Assembly: GCA_023267275.1 (NCBI GenBank)
Contig: JAHFNO010000015.1
Location: forward strand, 1-36,080
Length of the DNA stretch: 36,080 bases
Source: Candidatus Nomurabacteria bacterium
Lineage (GTDB): Bacteria > Patescibacteriota > Minisyncoccia > Phycocordibacterales > UBA9973
Reading direction: 5' to 3'
The number at the start of each line of letters is the position of its first letter. Position 1 is the stretch's first letter. This document shows positions 1 through 6,841 of this stretch, one piece after another. The position numbers and the translations under genes were made by a program. Under the pieces are notes generated by a model. That model made no database searches. It saw only the letters and a list, made by a program, of their open reading frames with translations, and was not told the DNA's origin.

Positions 1-136
1 CATCCACGCTTTTTTAATATGTAAATTTGATTTCTGTCTTCCTTCTGTATTCGAGAAATTTTTTTTTGCTTTCATACAATACAGAATACTTTGATGCAAT
101 ACAAAACGGAAATTCGGAAACCTAAATGTACATTTT

Positions 137-541
137 ATGAGCAAGATTAAAAAAGTCGTTCTCTCCCCGGGAGATGAAATAGAAATTGACCTCAATGGAG
201 GTGATCGTCCAAAAAGTTTTTTCAGGGTTACAGGAGAAATTGTTTTTGGACTTGTGCCTTGCGAGAATGAAAGAAAGGGTATTGTATACCTCTTTCAAAA
301 ACATTCAGATGGCACTTATCATTTTGCCGGCATTCTGGATATCGAACCACTTAAAACGACGCATGAGATTAAAGGTGTAAAAAATCCATTCCAGATAACC
401 GGATTAATGGATTTCCGTAATGCAGGATTGTCTGTTTCAGAAGAATTAGCACAACATGTGCGACTGATGTTTGAGGACACCGATGTGTTACCGAACGTTA
501 TAAACCCCAAAGAGATAAAATTTATCTTGGGGGTGGAGTAA
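137..541 (+). CDS. hypothetical protein, 134 aa
   Basis: Not recognised. The protein is soluble, with no signal peptide or membrane segment. It looks beta-rich, with alternating hydrophobic residues and glycines, and could be a small beta-barrel or sandwich. The ATG start is AT-flanked with no Shine-Dalgarno sequence. The gene is a single-gene unit closed by the strong terminator at 565-593. The 136 bases before it are AT-rich and hold no gene I can see. The reading frame is open throughout and looks coding, but no function can be given. Confidence 0.7.
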   Translation: MSKIKKVVLSPGDEIEIDLNGGDRPKSFFRVTGEIVFGLVPCENERKGIVYLFQKHSDGTYHFAGILDIEPLKTTHEIKGVKNPFQITGLMDFRNAGLSVSEELAQHVRLMFEDTDVLPNVINPKEIKFILGVE

Positions 542-564
542 AAATATTTTCAGTATAAAACAAA

Positions 565-593
565 AGCCCGCGACTAATGTCGCGGGCTTTTTT
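565..593. terminator. intrinsic terminator, GC-rich hairpin
   Basis: Stem AGCCCGCGAC / GTCGCGGGCT with loop TAAT, followed by T7 on the plus strand and preceded by an A-run. It can serve both the plus gene ending at 541 and the minus gene ending at 603. Confidence 0.9.
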
Positions 594-602
594 AACGCAC
601 TA

Positions 603-896
603 TTATTTTCCAGATTTTGACATTACTTTTTGTTCAATTTTATTGAAACGAATGAGTAAACTATCAAATTCCATACGTGAAATAAATCGGTCTCCAATAT
701 CAAGCATTTCATGTCTCGTTACCTGAACCAACTCTTTCACCTCTTTTATTTCATTTTCAACTTTTTCAAATCGCTTATCAACTTGCTCGAATCGTTTATC
801 AACACTAGCAAATCCCTTCGCTGTGCTTTGGGCGAGCGATTCTATCATTCCAGCCAAGTCTCTCATTGAAATGTCTTTTTTTACGATTTTCTTCAT
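603..896 (-). CDS. small coiled-coil protein, 97 aa
   Basis: Starts MKKIVKKDIS. A longer form from base 932 is possible, but a GAGGAG purine run sits about 12 bases before the ATG at 896, which favours this start. The middle is a heptad-patterned coiled coil with a repeated motif (VDKRFEQVDKRFEKVENEIKEV), so it probably oligomerises. Small proteins of this type, built on tandem VDKRF-like repeats, are common in Parcubacteria and lack a known function. It lies 39 bases downstream of clpP on the same strand, so co-transcription is likely. Its last residues (SKSGK) and last roughly 20 bases nearly copy the end of ClpP. Confidence 0.75.
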   Translation of the reverse strand: MKKIVKKDISMRDLAGMIESLAQSTAKGFASVDKRFEQVDKRFEKVENEIKEVKELVQVTRHEMLDIGDRFISRMEFDSLLIRFNKIEQKVMSKSGK

Positions 897-935
897 ATGA
901 TAAGTATACTCCTCGTAAATAGAACCAGTCAAATA

Positions 936-1526
936 TTATTTCCCAGATTTTGATTTCACAACGATTTCGTCTACGATGCCGTATTTTTTTGCTTCGTCGG
1001 CAGTCATGAAGTAGTCGCGATCAGAATCTTTTTCTATTTGCTGTGGAGTTTTGCCAGTAGCCTTCGCAAGAATCTTGTTGAGATTTTCTTTGGTGCGAAG
1101 AATATGTTTTGCGGCGATGGCGATGTCTGATGCCTGACCTTCTGTGCCACCCATCACTTGATGGATCATCACTTCAGAATTTGGCAGACAGAAACGTTTG
1201 CCTTTTGCTCCAGCGGAGAGGAGTACGGCTGCAGCTGATGCGGCGATGCCGACACACACAGTAGAGACGTCAGGTTTGATGTGGTTCATGGTATCGTACA
1301 TTGCCATTGCGGCAGTGACCGAACCACCAGGGGAGTTGATGTAGAGTTTGATATCTTTCTTTGGGTCTTCGTTTTCCAAAAAGAGCAGCTGTGCAATAAC
1401 GATGTTTGCCATGTGGTCATCGATTGGACCACCCAAGAAGATGATGCGCTCACGCAAAAGACGCGAGTAGATATCGTACGCTCGCTCACCAAATTGAGAT
1501 TTTTCGATTACGGTTGGGATTAACAT
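936..1526 (-). CDS. clpP: ATP-dependent Clp protease proteolytic subunit ClpP
   Basis: Cytosolic serine peptidase that forms the tetradecameric barrel and degrades proteins fed by a Clp ATPase. The 196 aa are full length for the family. The catalytic triad is present: Ser97 in GIAASAAA, His122 in MIHQ, and Asp171 in DSDRDYF. The oxyanion and handle-region motifs SPGGSV and [11 protein letters not shown] are conserved. No propeptide extension is seen before LIPTVIE. No clpX is adjacent. The trigger-factor gene lies about 1.4 kb away, separated by two plus-strand genes, so the common tig-clpP-clpX arrangement is broken. The promoter on the minus strand is TTGTCA-17-TATAGT, and its -35 overlaps that of the divergent regulator gene. 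Confidence 0.97.
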   Translation of the reverse strand: MLIPTVIEKSQFGERAYDIYSRLLRERIIFLGGPIDDHMANIVIAQLLFLENEDPKKDIKLYINSPGGSVTAAMAMYDTMNHIKPDVSTVCVGIAASAAAVLLSAGAKGKRFCLPNSEVMIHQVMGGTEGQASDIAIAAKHILRTKENLNKILAKATGKTPQQIEKDSDRDYFMTADEAKKYGIVDEIVVKSKSGK

Positions 1527-1535
1527 AGAAGATGA

Positions 1536-1563
1536 ATGACTAATTACTAATATCTAATGACTA
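1536..1563 (-). repeat. heptad tandem repeat in clpP leader
   Basis: Four 7-bp units on the plus strand (ATGACTA, ATTACTA, ATATCTA, ATGACTA), read as TAGTCAT-type on the clpP strand. The array ends ten bases before the clpP start codon. It belongs to the same structural class as the GCCTAAA arrays elsewhere in this window. Confidence 0.75.
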
Positions 1564-1572
1564 ACAGGACAA

Positions 1573-1623
1573 ACTATACCAGAATCGAATAATATTGACA
1601 AGTTTTACCATGCGTGTTAGTTT
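1573..1623. promoter_or_regulatory. divergent promoters with overlapping -35 boxes
   Basis: Plus strand: TTGACA (1595-1600), 17-bp spacer, TAGTTT (1618-1623), for the regulator gene at 1659. Minus strand: TTGTCA (1601-1596), 17-bp spacer, TATAGT (1578-1573), for clpP. The two -35 hexamers share five bases, so polymerase can probably occupy only one promoter at a time. Confidence 0.7.
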
Positions 1624-1658
1624 TTATATATTCTTCATACATTAAAAACAACATAGTT

Positions 1659-2183
1659 ATGGAATTAAAAAGGAACGATCCGTTACCATTGTCGCTTATC
1701 GGTCTTATACTGGACGTATTATTTCATGCCGGTGCGATTAAGGAAAGAAATTACCATGTCTACAAAGATTATTTTATCAGCGGCATGGCGCTTGATGATA
1801 TTGCTATGAAGTATGACTGGAAAGTGTCAAAAGTAAAACGGGTTTTGGATACCACAAGAGATTCGCTTTCGGCTTGCCAGGAAAAAGTAAAAGTTTTTTT
1901 GACAGCTGATTGGATTCAAGCAATTCAGATTCTTGAAAAAAAGAATATTTCTTCGGTCGAGATGCTGGCTTGTGTATATAAGCGTCATGTCAGTGCTATA
2001 CCCATTGAGAATTTACCTCTTTCGGTAAAAGCATTCACAAAATTGCGGACACTTAAAGTAAGCTATGCAAGCGAGATCGTTCAATTTTCCGAAGCTGAAT
2101 TACTGAAAAGAGGATTCAGTCAAAAAATTATTGATGAAATAAAAGAGGTATTGGGAAAAAAAATGCTCGAGCTTAAAAAATAA
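1659..2183 (+). CDS. putative regulator: sigma-like HTH plus RNAP alpha-CTD-like domain
   Basis: 174 aa from MELKRNDPLP. A longer frame opens at 1614, but that start lies within the promoter. Residues about 38-70 (YFISGMALDDIAMKYDWKVSKVKRVL) look like a helix-turn-helix of sigma region 4 type. Residues about 118-172 (ENLPLSVKAFTKLRTLKV...LLKRGFSQKIIDEIKEVL) match the helix-hairpin-helix pattern of the RNA polymerase alpha C-terminal domain (LSVRAYNCLKR...GRKSLEEIKEKL). A free-standing HTH plus alpha-CTD fusion suggests a promoter-binding accessory factor. It is divergent from clpP with overlapping promoters. Domain calls are by eye; the function is inference. Confidence 0.65.
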   Translation: MELKRNDPLPLSLIGLILDVLFHAGAIKERNYHVYKDYFISGMALDDIAMKYDWKVSKVKRVLDTTRDSLSACQEKVKVFLTADWIQAIQILEKKNISSVEMLACVYKRHVSAIPIENLPLSVKAFTKLRTLKVSYASEIVQFSEAELLKRGFSQKIIDEIKEVLGKKMLELKK

Positions 2184-2205
2184 TGTATTACTCATAAAAA
2201 ATAAA

Positions 2206-2230
2206 AACCAGTCTCGCGACTGGTTTTTTT
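2206..2230 (+). terminator. intrinsic terminator
   Basis: AACCAGTC / GACTGGTT stem with a four-base loop and a T7 tail, just after the regulator gene. Confidence 0.9.
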
Positions 2231-2308
2231 CTTACAAATATAGACATTCAAAGGAAATCTTGTATATTAAGTATAAATATATCTTCTCACAATAATAAAT
2301 ATGTTTGT

Positions 2309-2890
2309 ATGAGCTCTAATAATAAATATGGTATTGGAAAAATCGATGTGTATATATTGGGTAAGTTTCAAAAATTTTCCAACTTCTGCCAGACTAATTT
2401 CGGATATACGTGCTATATGTTATGCGATATCAGTCTGATACTCTGGGTTATTGTCGGTATAATCAATATTGTTTTTGCTTGGCAACAAAAAGATTGGCTT
2501 ACCTTTGCCATGCTTACAGTCTTGATGCCGCTCGCGTATTGGTTTGTAAAAAGACATATTTTTATGACGACGCGCAGTTCGATAAGCAATCCAACATTGA
2601 AGAGCTTGGGAGAATCGATATATGAACCAATAAGACAAGCGTTATTGATACTCTTTCCGATTTTTCTCTGGAAAATAGTTCAGGCTGTTACAGGAAATAA
2701 TTGGCTTGTAATTGGTAAAACGGATTCAACATGGATTGGTATTTTGACAACTGTATTGAATGCGATAGTTTTTTTCTTTCAATTATGCGCAATTTACTTC
2801 GCTTCGTGCACACCACTGCCTCCCGGCATGAGCAAGCTTAAGATGCTAGGCAATCGCTTGCGAAAAAAAGGTGTTGTAAGTACAGTATAA
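2309..2890 (+). CDS. membrane protein of unknown function, 193 aa
   Basis: Not recognised. About four hydrophobic segments are visible, at residues about 36-58, 64-82, 107-125 and 142-167. The N-terminus is short and polar and the C-terminal tail is basic (KLKMLGNRLRKKG), so the tail is probably cytoplasmic. There is no signal peptidase site and there are no catalytic motifs. The gene stands alone between terminators. It converges with tig and is followed by a terminator that overlaps the end of the intergenic space. Confidence 0.65.
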   Translation: MSSNNKYGIGKIDVYILGKFQKFSNFCQTNFGYTCYMLCDISLILWVIVGIINIVFAWQQKDWLTFAMLTVLMPLAYWFVKRHIFMTTRSSISNPTLKSLGESIYEPIRQALLILFPIFLWKIVQAVTGNNWLVIGKTDSTWIGILTTVLNAIVFFFQLCAIYFASCTPLPPGMSKLKMLGNRLRKKGVVSTV

Positions 2891-2898
2891 TAAACGCT

Positions 2899-2926
2899 AA
2901 ACCGGCAACTTTGTCGGTTTTTTCTT
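2899..2926. terminator. intrinsic terminator between convergent genes
   Basis: Stem AAACCGGCAA / TTGTCGGTTT with one G-T wobble and loop CT, followed by a T-rich tail. It terminates the membrane-protein gene and may also serve tig in the other direction. Confidence 0.8.
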
Positions 2927-2934
2927 TTCCAAAA

Positions 2935-3978
2935 TTATTTCTGTCCTTCGAGGAATTTGAAGATTTCTTCGTTGGTGAGCATGTGGGTGACATAGGCGCG
3001 GGCACGGAGAGGATCGGCATCTTGGTATGTTTGAATGAGACGCTTGGTTTCAAATTCGATTGCATCTTCGGCTGGTTTAAGTTTTTCAACTTCGGCGATC
3101 TTTACCATGATGAGTTCCATCTTTGAACGCTTCTCGGCATCCGGTCGTAAATCGGCGCGAATGTCGGCTTCTGTTTTTTTGATGTGTTTCAAATATTCTT
3201 CAAACGGAATGCCGGCATTTGCAATATCTACTTTCAAGCGACCAATAAGATTTTCGAGTTCACTTTCAACGAGTACATCGGGAAGTTCAACAGAAACTTT
3301 TTCGCCGATTGCTTCGAGAATGGCAACGCGTCGCTTTTCTTTGTCGCGTGCATCTTTTTCAGTGCGAATATTTTCACGGAATTTTTCACGGAAATCTTCG
3401 ACAGATTCGAATGGTCCGAGTTGTTTCACATATTCATCGGTGAGTGTTGCGTCAAATTCCTGTTTCTCAAATTCTTCATGATTGTGCTCGGCTCCACTCT
3501 GATGAATCTCATTGTGTGCACGTGCTTTCTTGAGTTCCTTGATTGCGCCATCGAGTTCTTCATCAGTAACTTCGTTGACTACAACAGTTTCATTTTCTTT
3601 TGCCGCAATCTTTTTGTAGTCGGGGAGTTTGATTTCGGGAAGTACGGCAACAGTCGCAGTAAATTCCAAATCTTCGCCCTTGGCGATTTTGGTGATGGTG
3701 ATTGCAGGGCGACCTACGGCATCAATCTTTTCATCAACAAGAATTTTTGGAAAATGTTCGTTGATAGCGAGATCGGCCATTTCTTCGAGAAGAGCCATCG
3801 GCTTCAATTCTTTTTCAAGAATGTGGGCAGGCGCTTTGCCTTTGCGAAATCCAGGAAGTTCGACTTCTGCACCAGCACGTTCGAGTGCCTTTGCGCGATA
3901 TGATTCAAATACATCTCCTGGAATTGAAACATCAATCCCGACTTCGCTTTTTGGTAATTGTTTGATTTTGTGTGTCAT
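2935..3978 (-). CDS. tig: trigger factor lacking the PPIase domain
   Basis: Ribosome-bound chaperone that shields nascent chains. The ribosome-docking signature GFRKGKAP is at residues 43-50, inside a complete N-terminal domain (about 1-115). The chain then runs straight into the helical C-terminal chaperone domain (FESVEDFREKFRENI...). The FKBP-like peptidyl-prolyl isomerase domain normally between them is missing: 347 aa against about 430 in E. coli. In its place is a short acidic and histidine-containing linker (AHNEIHQSGAEHNHEEFEKQEFD). This looks like a natural domain loss, since the frame is clean. A -10-like TAGTAT lies 9 bases before the ATG, so the transcript leader is very short. 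Confidence 0.93.
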   Translation of the reverse strand: MTHKIKQLPKSEVGIDVSIPGDVFESYRAKALERAGAEVELPGFRKGKAPAHILEKELKPMALLEEMADLAINEHFPKILVDEKIDAVGRPAITITKIAKGEDLEFTATVAVLPEIKLPDYKKIAAKENETVVVNEVTDEELDGAIKELKKARAHNEIHQSGAEHNHEEFEKQEFDATLTDEYVKQLGPFESVEDFREKFRENIRTEKDARDKEKRRVAILEAIGEKVSVELPDVLVESELENLIGRLKVDIANAGIPFEEYLKHIKKTEADIRADLRPDAEKRSKMELIMVKIAEVEKLKPAEDAIEFETKRLIQTYQDADPLRARAYVTHMLTNEEIFKFLEGQK

Positions 3979-4014
3979 AGTAAACGCATACTAGCATAAG
4001 AGGCGGAAAAATAA

Positions 4015-4037
4015 AAAAGGCCTGATTTTCGTCAGGC
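4015..4037 (-). terminator. intrinsic terminator of the 4050-4481 gene
   Basis: Stem GCCTGA / TCAGGC with a six-base loop, followed on the minus strand by a T-run (the A-rich stretch below 4020 on the plus strand). Confidence 0.8.
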
Positions 4038-4049
4038 TTTGATTGCGTT

Positions 4050-4481
4050 TTATTCAACCCGTGCATTGAATTCACCTTCGGTCTCAACACCCTCCTCGTT
4101 TTTGTATTTATATGAGAGGGTATAATAGTTTGGCCACCCTTCTGTTGGCGATACCTTTACATCATATATTTTTCCAAAAACACTAGTTCCCGAATTTGTA
4201 TGGGTAGTACCACTGGGGTAAGAGGATATTTTCCATATTTGATCGCCGGTATACTCATTTGTTCCTTTCTCGTAGCTTCTCGTGGTGAGAAAAAAATGTT
4301 TAGTTTTCCCGCTTACATGGGGGATTTCATAAGCCATGATATTCTCATATCGGTTGACTTCTCTTTTATAATCGCCGATCGCCCACTTAAACGCCTTTTC
4401 CGCAAGGAAAAATAATTCTCCAGGCTCAAAAATTGGTTTCTTTTCAGTATGATCGTCTTTATTTTCAATGTAGTTCTCCAT
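4050..4481 (-). CDS. hypothetical protein, 143 aa
   Basis: Not recognised. Soluble, with an acidic N-terminus (MENYIENKDDHTEKK). A predicted helix (residues about 20-35) is followed by a beta-strand-rich body with many Tyr, Thr and Gly residues. No signal peptide. The minus-strand promoter looks like TTGTCA-17-TATACT within the shared intergenic region with the divergent TrmB-like gene. The two may be co-regulated, but that is inference from layout only. Confidence 0.7.
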   Translation of the reverse strand: MENYIENKDDHTEKKPIFEPGELFFLAEKAFKWAIGDYKREVNRYENIMAYEIPHVSGKTKHFFLTTRSYEKGTNEYTGDQIWKISSYPSGTTHTNSGTSVFGKIYDVKVSPTEGWPNYYTLSYKYKNEEGVETEGEFNARVE

Positions 4482-4564
4482 AAAAATTTGCTTTAATTAT
4501 GATTAATGATTTCTTGACATAAGTATAATATGTTGAAGAATATATGACAAAAATAGGCAATGGG

Positions 4565-4647
4565 TTTTGTAAAAAGTATAAAAAATCCTTATTTTTCAAT
4601 ATATTATTGATTTATACCTTTACAAAAAAAGTGTCGAAGAGTATTCT
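4565..4647 (+). promoter_or_regulatory. promoter and inverted-repeat operator of first TrmB-like gene
   Basis: Promoter TTTACA (4619-4624), 17-bp spacer, TATTCT (4642-4647), eight bases before the ATG, so the mRNA is nearly leaderless. An inverted repeat has left arm TTTTGTAAAAAGTATAAA (4565-4582) and right arm TTTATACCTTTACAAAA (4611-4627), differing at one site plus one extra base. The right arm covers the -35 box. This fits autorepression by the HTH protein encoded next. Confidence 0.65.
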
Positions 4648-4655
4648 ACATTTAT

Positions 4656-5456
4656 ATGAAAAGCATCGATAAGCAACATATTGTCGTTCAATTAAAGCGG
4701 TTCAACTGCAGTGAATCCGAGGCTGATCTCTACGCATATTGTCTTTCCATAGAGCCGGAAACCATTCAAAAGATAGCCAAGGGTATGGGACGCAATAGGA
4801 CTACGGTATATAGCGAAGTGGAACAGCTCCTAAAAAAAGGCTTGCTGTTTGAAACTCGCAAGAATAAGAAGCGGTACATCGGAGCTGAGAATCCAAATGT
4901 GCTCTATAGCCTGCTTCAACAGCGGGAAAACGAACTTGTCACTCTGAAAAACAATATCGGCTATGCAGTGGAGCTTTTGAATGCCATCAAGCCAAGCGAC
5001 ACGAGTGTGCCGGTGGTCAAACTCTACGAAGGAGTGGATGGATTTAAAAAAATGCTCGAAGAGACGCTCTCGGCAAAAGGAGAAGTGTTAGTGTTCACGT
5101 ATGTGAAACTTTTTTCCGAACTGCTTGATCCGGAATACCTCGAGGGATATTTCAAACGGAGATCGGCAAAGGGAATCCATACGAGGCTGATTTTTCCACC
5201 ATGCGATTTTGCGAATAGAGTGAATGCAAAAGCTGATCAATATAAAATTCAAGTTCGCCTCATGCCGGAAGATATGGAATGGAAGGCAGGGATTTTCAGT
5301 TGGAATGATTCAATCGCAATCCAGTCTTTTACCGAAGGGAAATTCACTTGCACGGTCATTGAGAACAAGGATATCGCGCATTTCTATCGAAAAATAATGT
5401 TTGAACTCGTTTGGGGACAAGCAAGAAAAATGGATTCTGAATCAAGTTCAGAATGA
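4656..5456 (+). CDS. TrmB-family-like transcriptional regulator
   Basis: 266 aa. The N-terminal winged HTH (residues about 10-70: LKRFNCSESEADLYAYCLS...IAKGMGRNRTTVYSEVEQLLKKGLL) has the TrmB arrangement. A coiled-coil linker (about 85-105) follows, then a C-terminal domain (VKLYEGVDGFKKMLEETL...) that resembles the phospholipase D-like effector part of TrmB proteins without HKD motifs. TrmB proteins in archaea sense sugars; what this one senses is unknown. The last residues (KMDSESSSE) are encoded by a dispersed repeat, so the original stop was probably slightly upstream. A related regulator lies at 9252. Confidence 0.85.
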   Translation: MKSIDKQHIVVQLKRFNCSESEADLYAYCLSIEPETIQKIAKGMGRNRTTVYSEVEQLLKKGLLFETRKNKKRYIGAENPNVLYSLLQQRENELVTLKNNIGYAVELLNAIKPSDTSVPVVKLYEGVDGFKKMLEETLSAKGEVLVFTYVKLFSELLDPEYLEGYFKRRSAKGIHTRLIFPPCDFANRVNAKADQYKIQVRLMPEDMEWKAGIFSWNDSIAIQSFTEGKFTCTVIENKDIAHFYRKIMFELVWGQARKMDSESSSE

Positions 5457-5457
5457 C
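5430..5457. repeat. dispersed palindromic repeat (family R1), degenerate copy
   Basis: Imperfect copy of the element with core GGATCCTGAAACAAGTTCAG found also near 9163-9243, 10007-10033, 13917-13945 and 22287-22359. Here it forms the last codons and the stop region of the TrmB-like gene. Confidence 0.7.
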
Positions 5458-5472
5458 GCAAAAAAGTATATA

Positions 5473-5526
5473 AATACCAAATATCGTTCCACTTTACTCA
5501 AGTAAAGTGGAACGATATTTGGTATT
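5473..5526. repeat. perfect palindrome with 26-bp arms
   Basis: Arms 5473-5498 and 5501-5526 are exact reverse complements around the two-base centre CA. The outer part reads AATACCAAATATCG. There is no T-run on either side. It sits immediately before the weak promoter (TAAAAT at 5553-5558) of the HigA-like gene, so it could be its operator or a foldback repeat. Confidence 0.9.
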
Positions 5527-5564
5527 GTTTATATAGTAGATAAGTTGTATGTTAAAATTATCTC

Positions 5565-5837
5565 ATGACTAAGTGGAATACAATTAAAAAGAAAATACTA
5601 AAGGATAAGGCGACAAAAAAAGCGTATGACGATCTTGAGCTTGAATTTTCTATTATCGACCAGATAATCGCCAAACGAATCAAAAATGGTATGTCACAAA
5701 AAGATTTGGCATTGAAAATGGGCACGCAACAGCCGTCCATCGCCCGCTTTGAATCCGGAGATTACAACCCAACCATCGGATTTTTGAAAAAAGTTTCTGA
5801 AGCGTTGGGGAGTAGGCTTGAGATAACATTTAAATAA
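5565..5837 (+). CDS. HigA/XRE-type antitoxin-like HTH protein, orphan
   Basis: 90 aa. The HTH_XRE domain spans residues about 32-88 (IIAKRIKNGMSQKDLALKMGTQQPSIARFESGDYNPTIGFLKKVSEALG), with a C-terminal strand LEITFK typical of HigA antitoxins. HigA usually follows a RelE/HigB toxin gene; none is present on either side, so this is an orphan antitoxin or a stand-alone repressor. The -10 TAAAAT ends six bases before the ATG, so the mRNA is probably leaderless. It is flanked by a 26-bp-arm palindrome upstream and a terminator downstream. Confidence 0.85.
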   Translation: MTKWNTIKKKILKDKATKKAYDDLELEFSIIDQIIAKRIKNGMSQKDLALKMGTQQPSIARFESGDYNPTIGFLKKVSEALGSRLEITFK

Positions 5838-5843
5838 AAAAAG

Positions 5844-5862
5844 CAACCGCGCGGTTGTTTTT
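5844..5862 (+). terminator. intrinsic terminator
   Basis: CAACCGC / GCGGTTG with almost no loop, A-run before and T5 after, directly behind the HigA-like gene. Confidence 0.8.
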
Positions 5863-5911
5863 GTGTTATTTTTTAGAATCAAGTCTTCTTTTTCCACAAC
5901 TTTTTTCAGGA

Positions 5912-6120
5912 AGAAATAGAAAGGGCCGCGAATATTTTGTCGCCGGCCCAATCGCTTTTTTGCCAATGCTATATCATCGGTCTTTTTTATTACACCTTCT
6001 TTCAAAGGTGTTTAGTTTAAGCCGTCACCCCCTCTCTCGTTTAGAGGCGCACGGCTACGATAAAACAATCCTAGTAAGGAGTCATGGGAACCGAGGACAA
6101 ACTAGGACCATGTAAAGAAC
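5912..6120 (-). ncRNA. candidate structured non-coding RNA, about 210 nt
   Basis: A minus-strand transcript is predicted by a strong promoter upstream (TTGACA-17-TATTAT, start near 6120) and by the absence of a convincing gene. It holds four hairpins. They are TCCTAGT/ACTAGGA (6069-6075 with 6101-6107), AGCCGT/ACGGCT enclosing CCTCT/AGAGG (6020-6056), and ACACCTT/AAGGTGT (5992-6011). The last is a GC-rich hairpin, GGGCCG/CGGCCC (5923-5949), followed on the minus strand by a U-rich tail that would end the RNA. I found no hallmarks of RNase P RNA, SRP RNA, tmRNA or 6S RNA. Strand and ends are inferred. Confidence 0.5.
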
Positions 6121-6127
6121 TATTTTT

Positions 6128-6156
6128 ATAATATATTATTGTTCAGTTTCTGTCAA
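6128..6156 (-). promoter_or_regulatory. strong sigma70-type promoter for candidate ncRNA
   Basis: Minus strand TTGACA (6156-6151), 17-bp spacer, TATTAT (6133-6128). It points away from ppa and into the gene-free stretch 5838-6244. Confidence 0.7.
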
Positions 6157-6194
6157 TTTTTGTTTTGCGTTAAACAAGTACTATCCTTACATCG

Positions 6195-6225
6195 AAAAAT
6201 AGCCCCTCTCGAAATGAGAAGGGCT
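6195..6225 (-). terminator. intrinsic terminator of ppa
   Basis: Stem AGCCC(C/T)TCTC / GAGA(A/G)GGGCT with a short loop, followed on the minus strand by a run of T. It lies 20 bases after the ppa stop. Confidence 0.85.
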
Positions 6226-6244
6226 ATTTTCTGCGTGAATAAGA

Positions 6245-6781
6245 TTATTTCCCAAATTTTTCTTTGTAGAGTCCTATTGATCGAACGACTGCATCGCTTG
6301 CTTCTTTCTTTCCCATAATGGAATTGATTGAAACAGGAGATGGCTTTCCTTTGAGGAGTTTGTAAGTCTCAAAGAAGTGAGTAAATTCCTTCAACATGTG
6401 TTTGTTGATATCGTTGATGTCGAGAATATCATCCCAGCGCTTGTCGTTTACAGGAACAGCAATCACTTTGTAGTCTGACTCGCCTGAATCCGTCATATCC
6501 ATTACGGCAACAGGACGAACTTTTACCAGGATGCCTGGATTGAGTGGAAACGTGGTGAGAACGATTACATCAAGTGCATCGTCATCATCCCAAAGTGTTT
6601 GTGGAACAAATCCGTAATCAAATGGGTATGGAGCATAGGAATAATTTGCGCGATCAAGTGCAATCAATCCTGTTTCCTTATCGATTTCATATTTGTTGTA
6701 TGAATTCTTTGGAATTTCGATGATGCAATTGAATTCTTCAGGAACATTACTGCCAACTGGTATGTCGTGCCACAAGTTCAT
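6245..6781 (-). CDS. ppa: soluble inorganic pyrophosphatase (family I)
   Basis: Cytosolic Mg-dependent enzyme that hydrolyses pyrophosphate and drives biosynthetic reactions. The 178 aa are the usual length. The metal-binding signature at residues 66-71 reads DDDALD, where the family normally has D-x-D-P-x-D, so the proline is replaced by alanine. Other family blocks are present: EIPKNSYNKYEIDKETG, YPFDYGFVP, and VPVNDKRWDDI. It follows nusA on the same strand with a 60-base gap that contains a GCCTAAA heptad array, so it may be read from its own promoter or from nusA read-through. Confidence 0.96.
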   Translation of the reverse strand: MNLWHDIPVGSNVPEEFNCIIEIPKNSYNKYEIDKETGLIALDRANYSYAPYPFDYGFVPQTLWDDDDALDVIVLTTFPLNPGILVKVRPVAVMDMTDSGESDYKVIAVPVNDKRWDDILDINDINKHMLKEFTHFFETYKLLKGKPSPVSINSIMGKKEASDAVVRSIGLYKEKFGK

Positions 6782-6797
6782 ATATATTTTAGAAGAT

Positions 6798-6825
6798 TAG
6801 GCGCTAGGCTTTAGGCTCTAGCTAA
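6798..6825 (-). repeat. GCCTAAA-type heptad array in ppa leader
   Basis: Four 7-bp units, TAGGCGC, TAGGCTT, TAGGCTC, TAGCTAA on the plus strand. Read on the ppa strand they end in GCGCCTAAT, 16 bases before the ATG. Same orientation to the gene as in the SOD, fusA and tuf leaders. Confidence 0.8.
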
Positions 6826-6841
6826 AATTAATACAATACAA

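Noticed and set aside
3184-3903. Long plus-strand frame opposite tig (239 codons)
   Set aside because: Shadow of the conserved trigger-factor gene; no start context and Phe-rich, unlike real genes here.
5912-6005. tmRNA tag or small protein (KTDDIALAKK) on the minus strand
   Set aside because: No in-frame stop after ALA, no alanine tRNA-like ends, and the start would be TTG; probably chance.
6069-6110. Seven-bp stem TCCTAGT/ACTAGGA followed by CCA as a minimal tRNA
   Set aside because: Only about 42 bases long with no T-arm consensus; better explained as the first hairpin of the minus-strand RNA.
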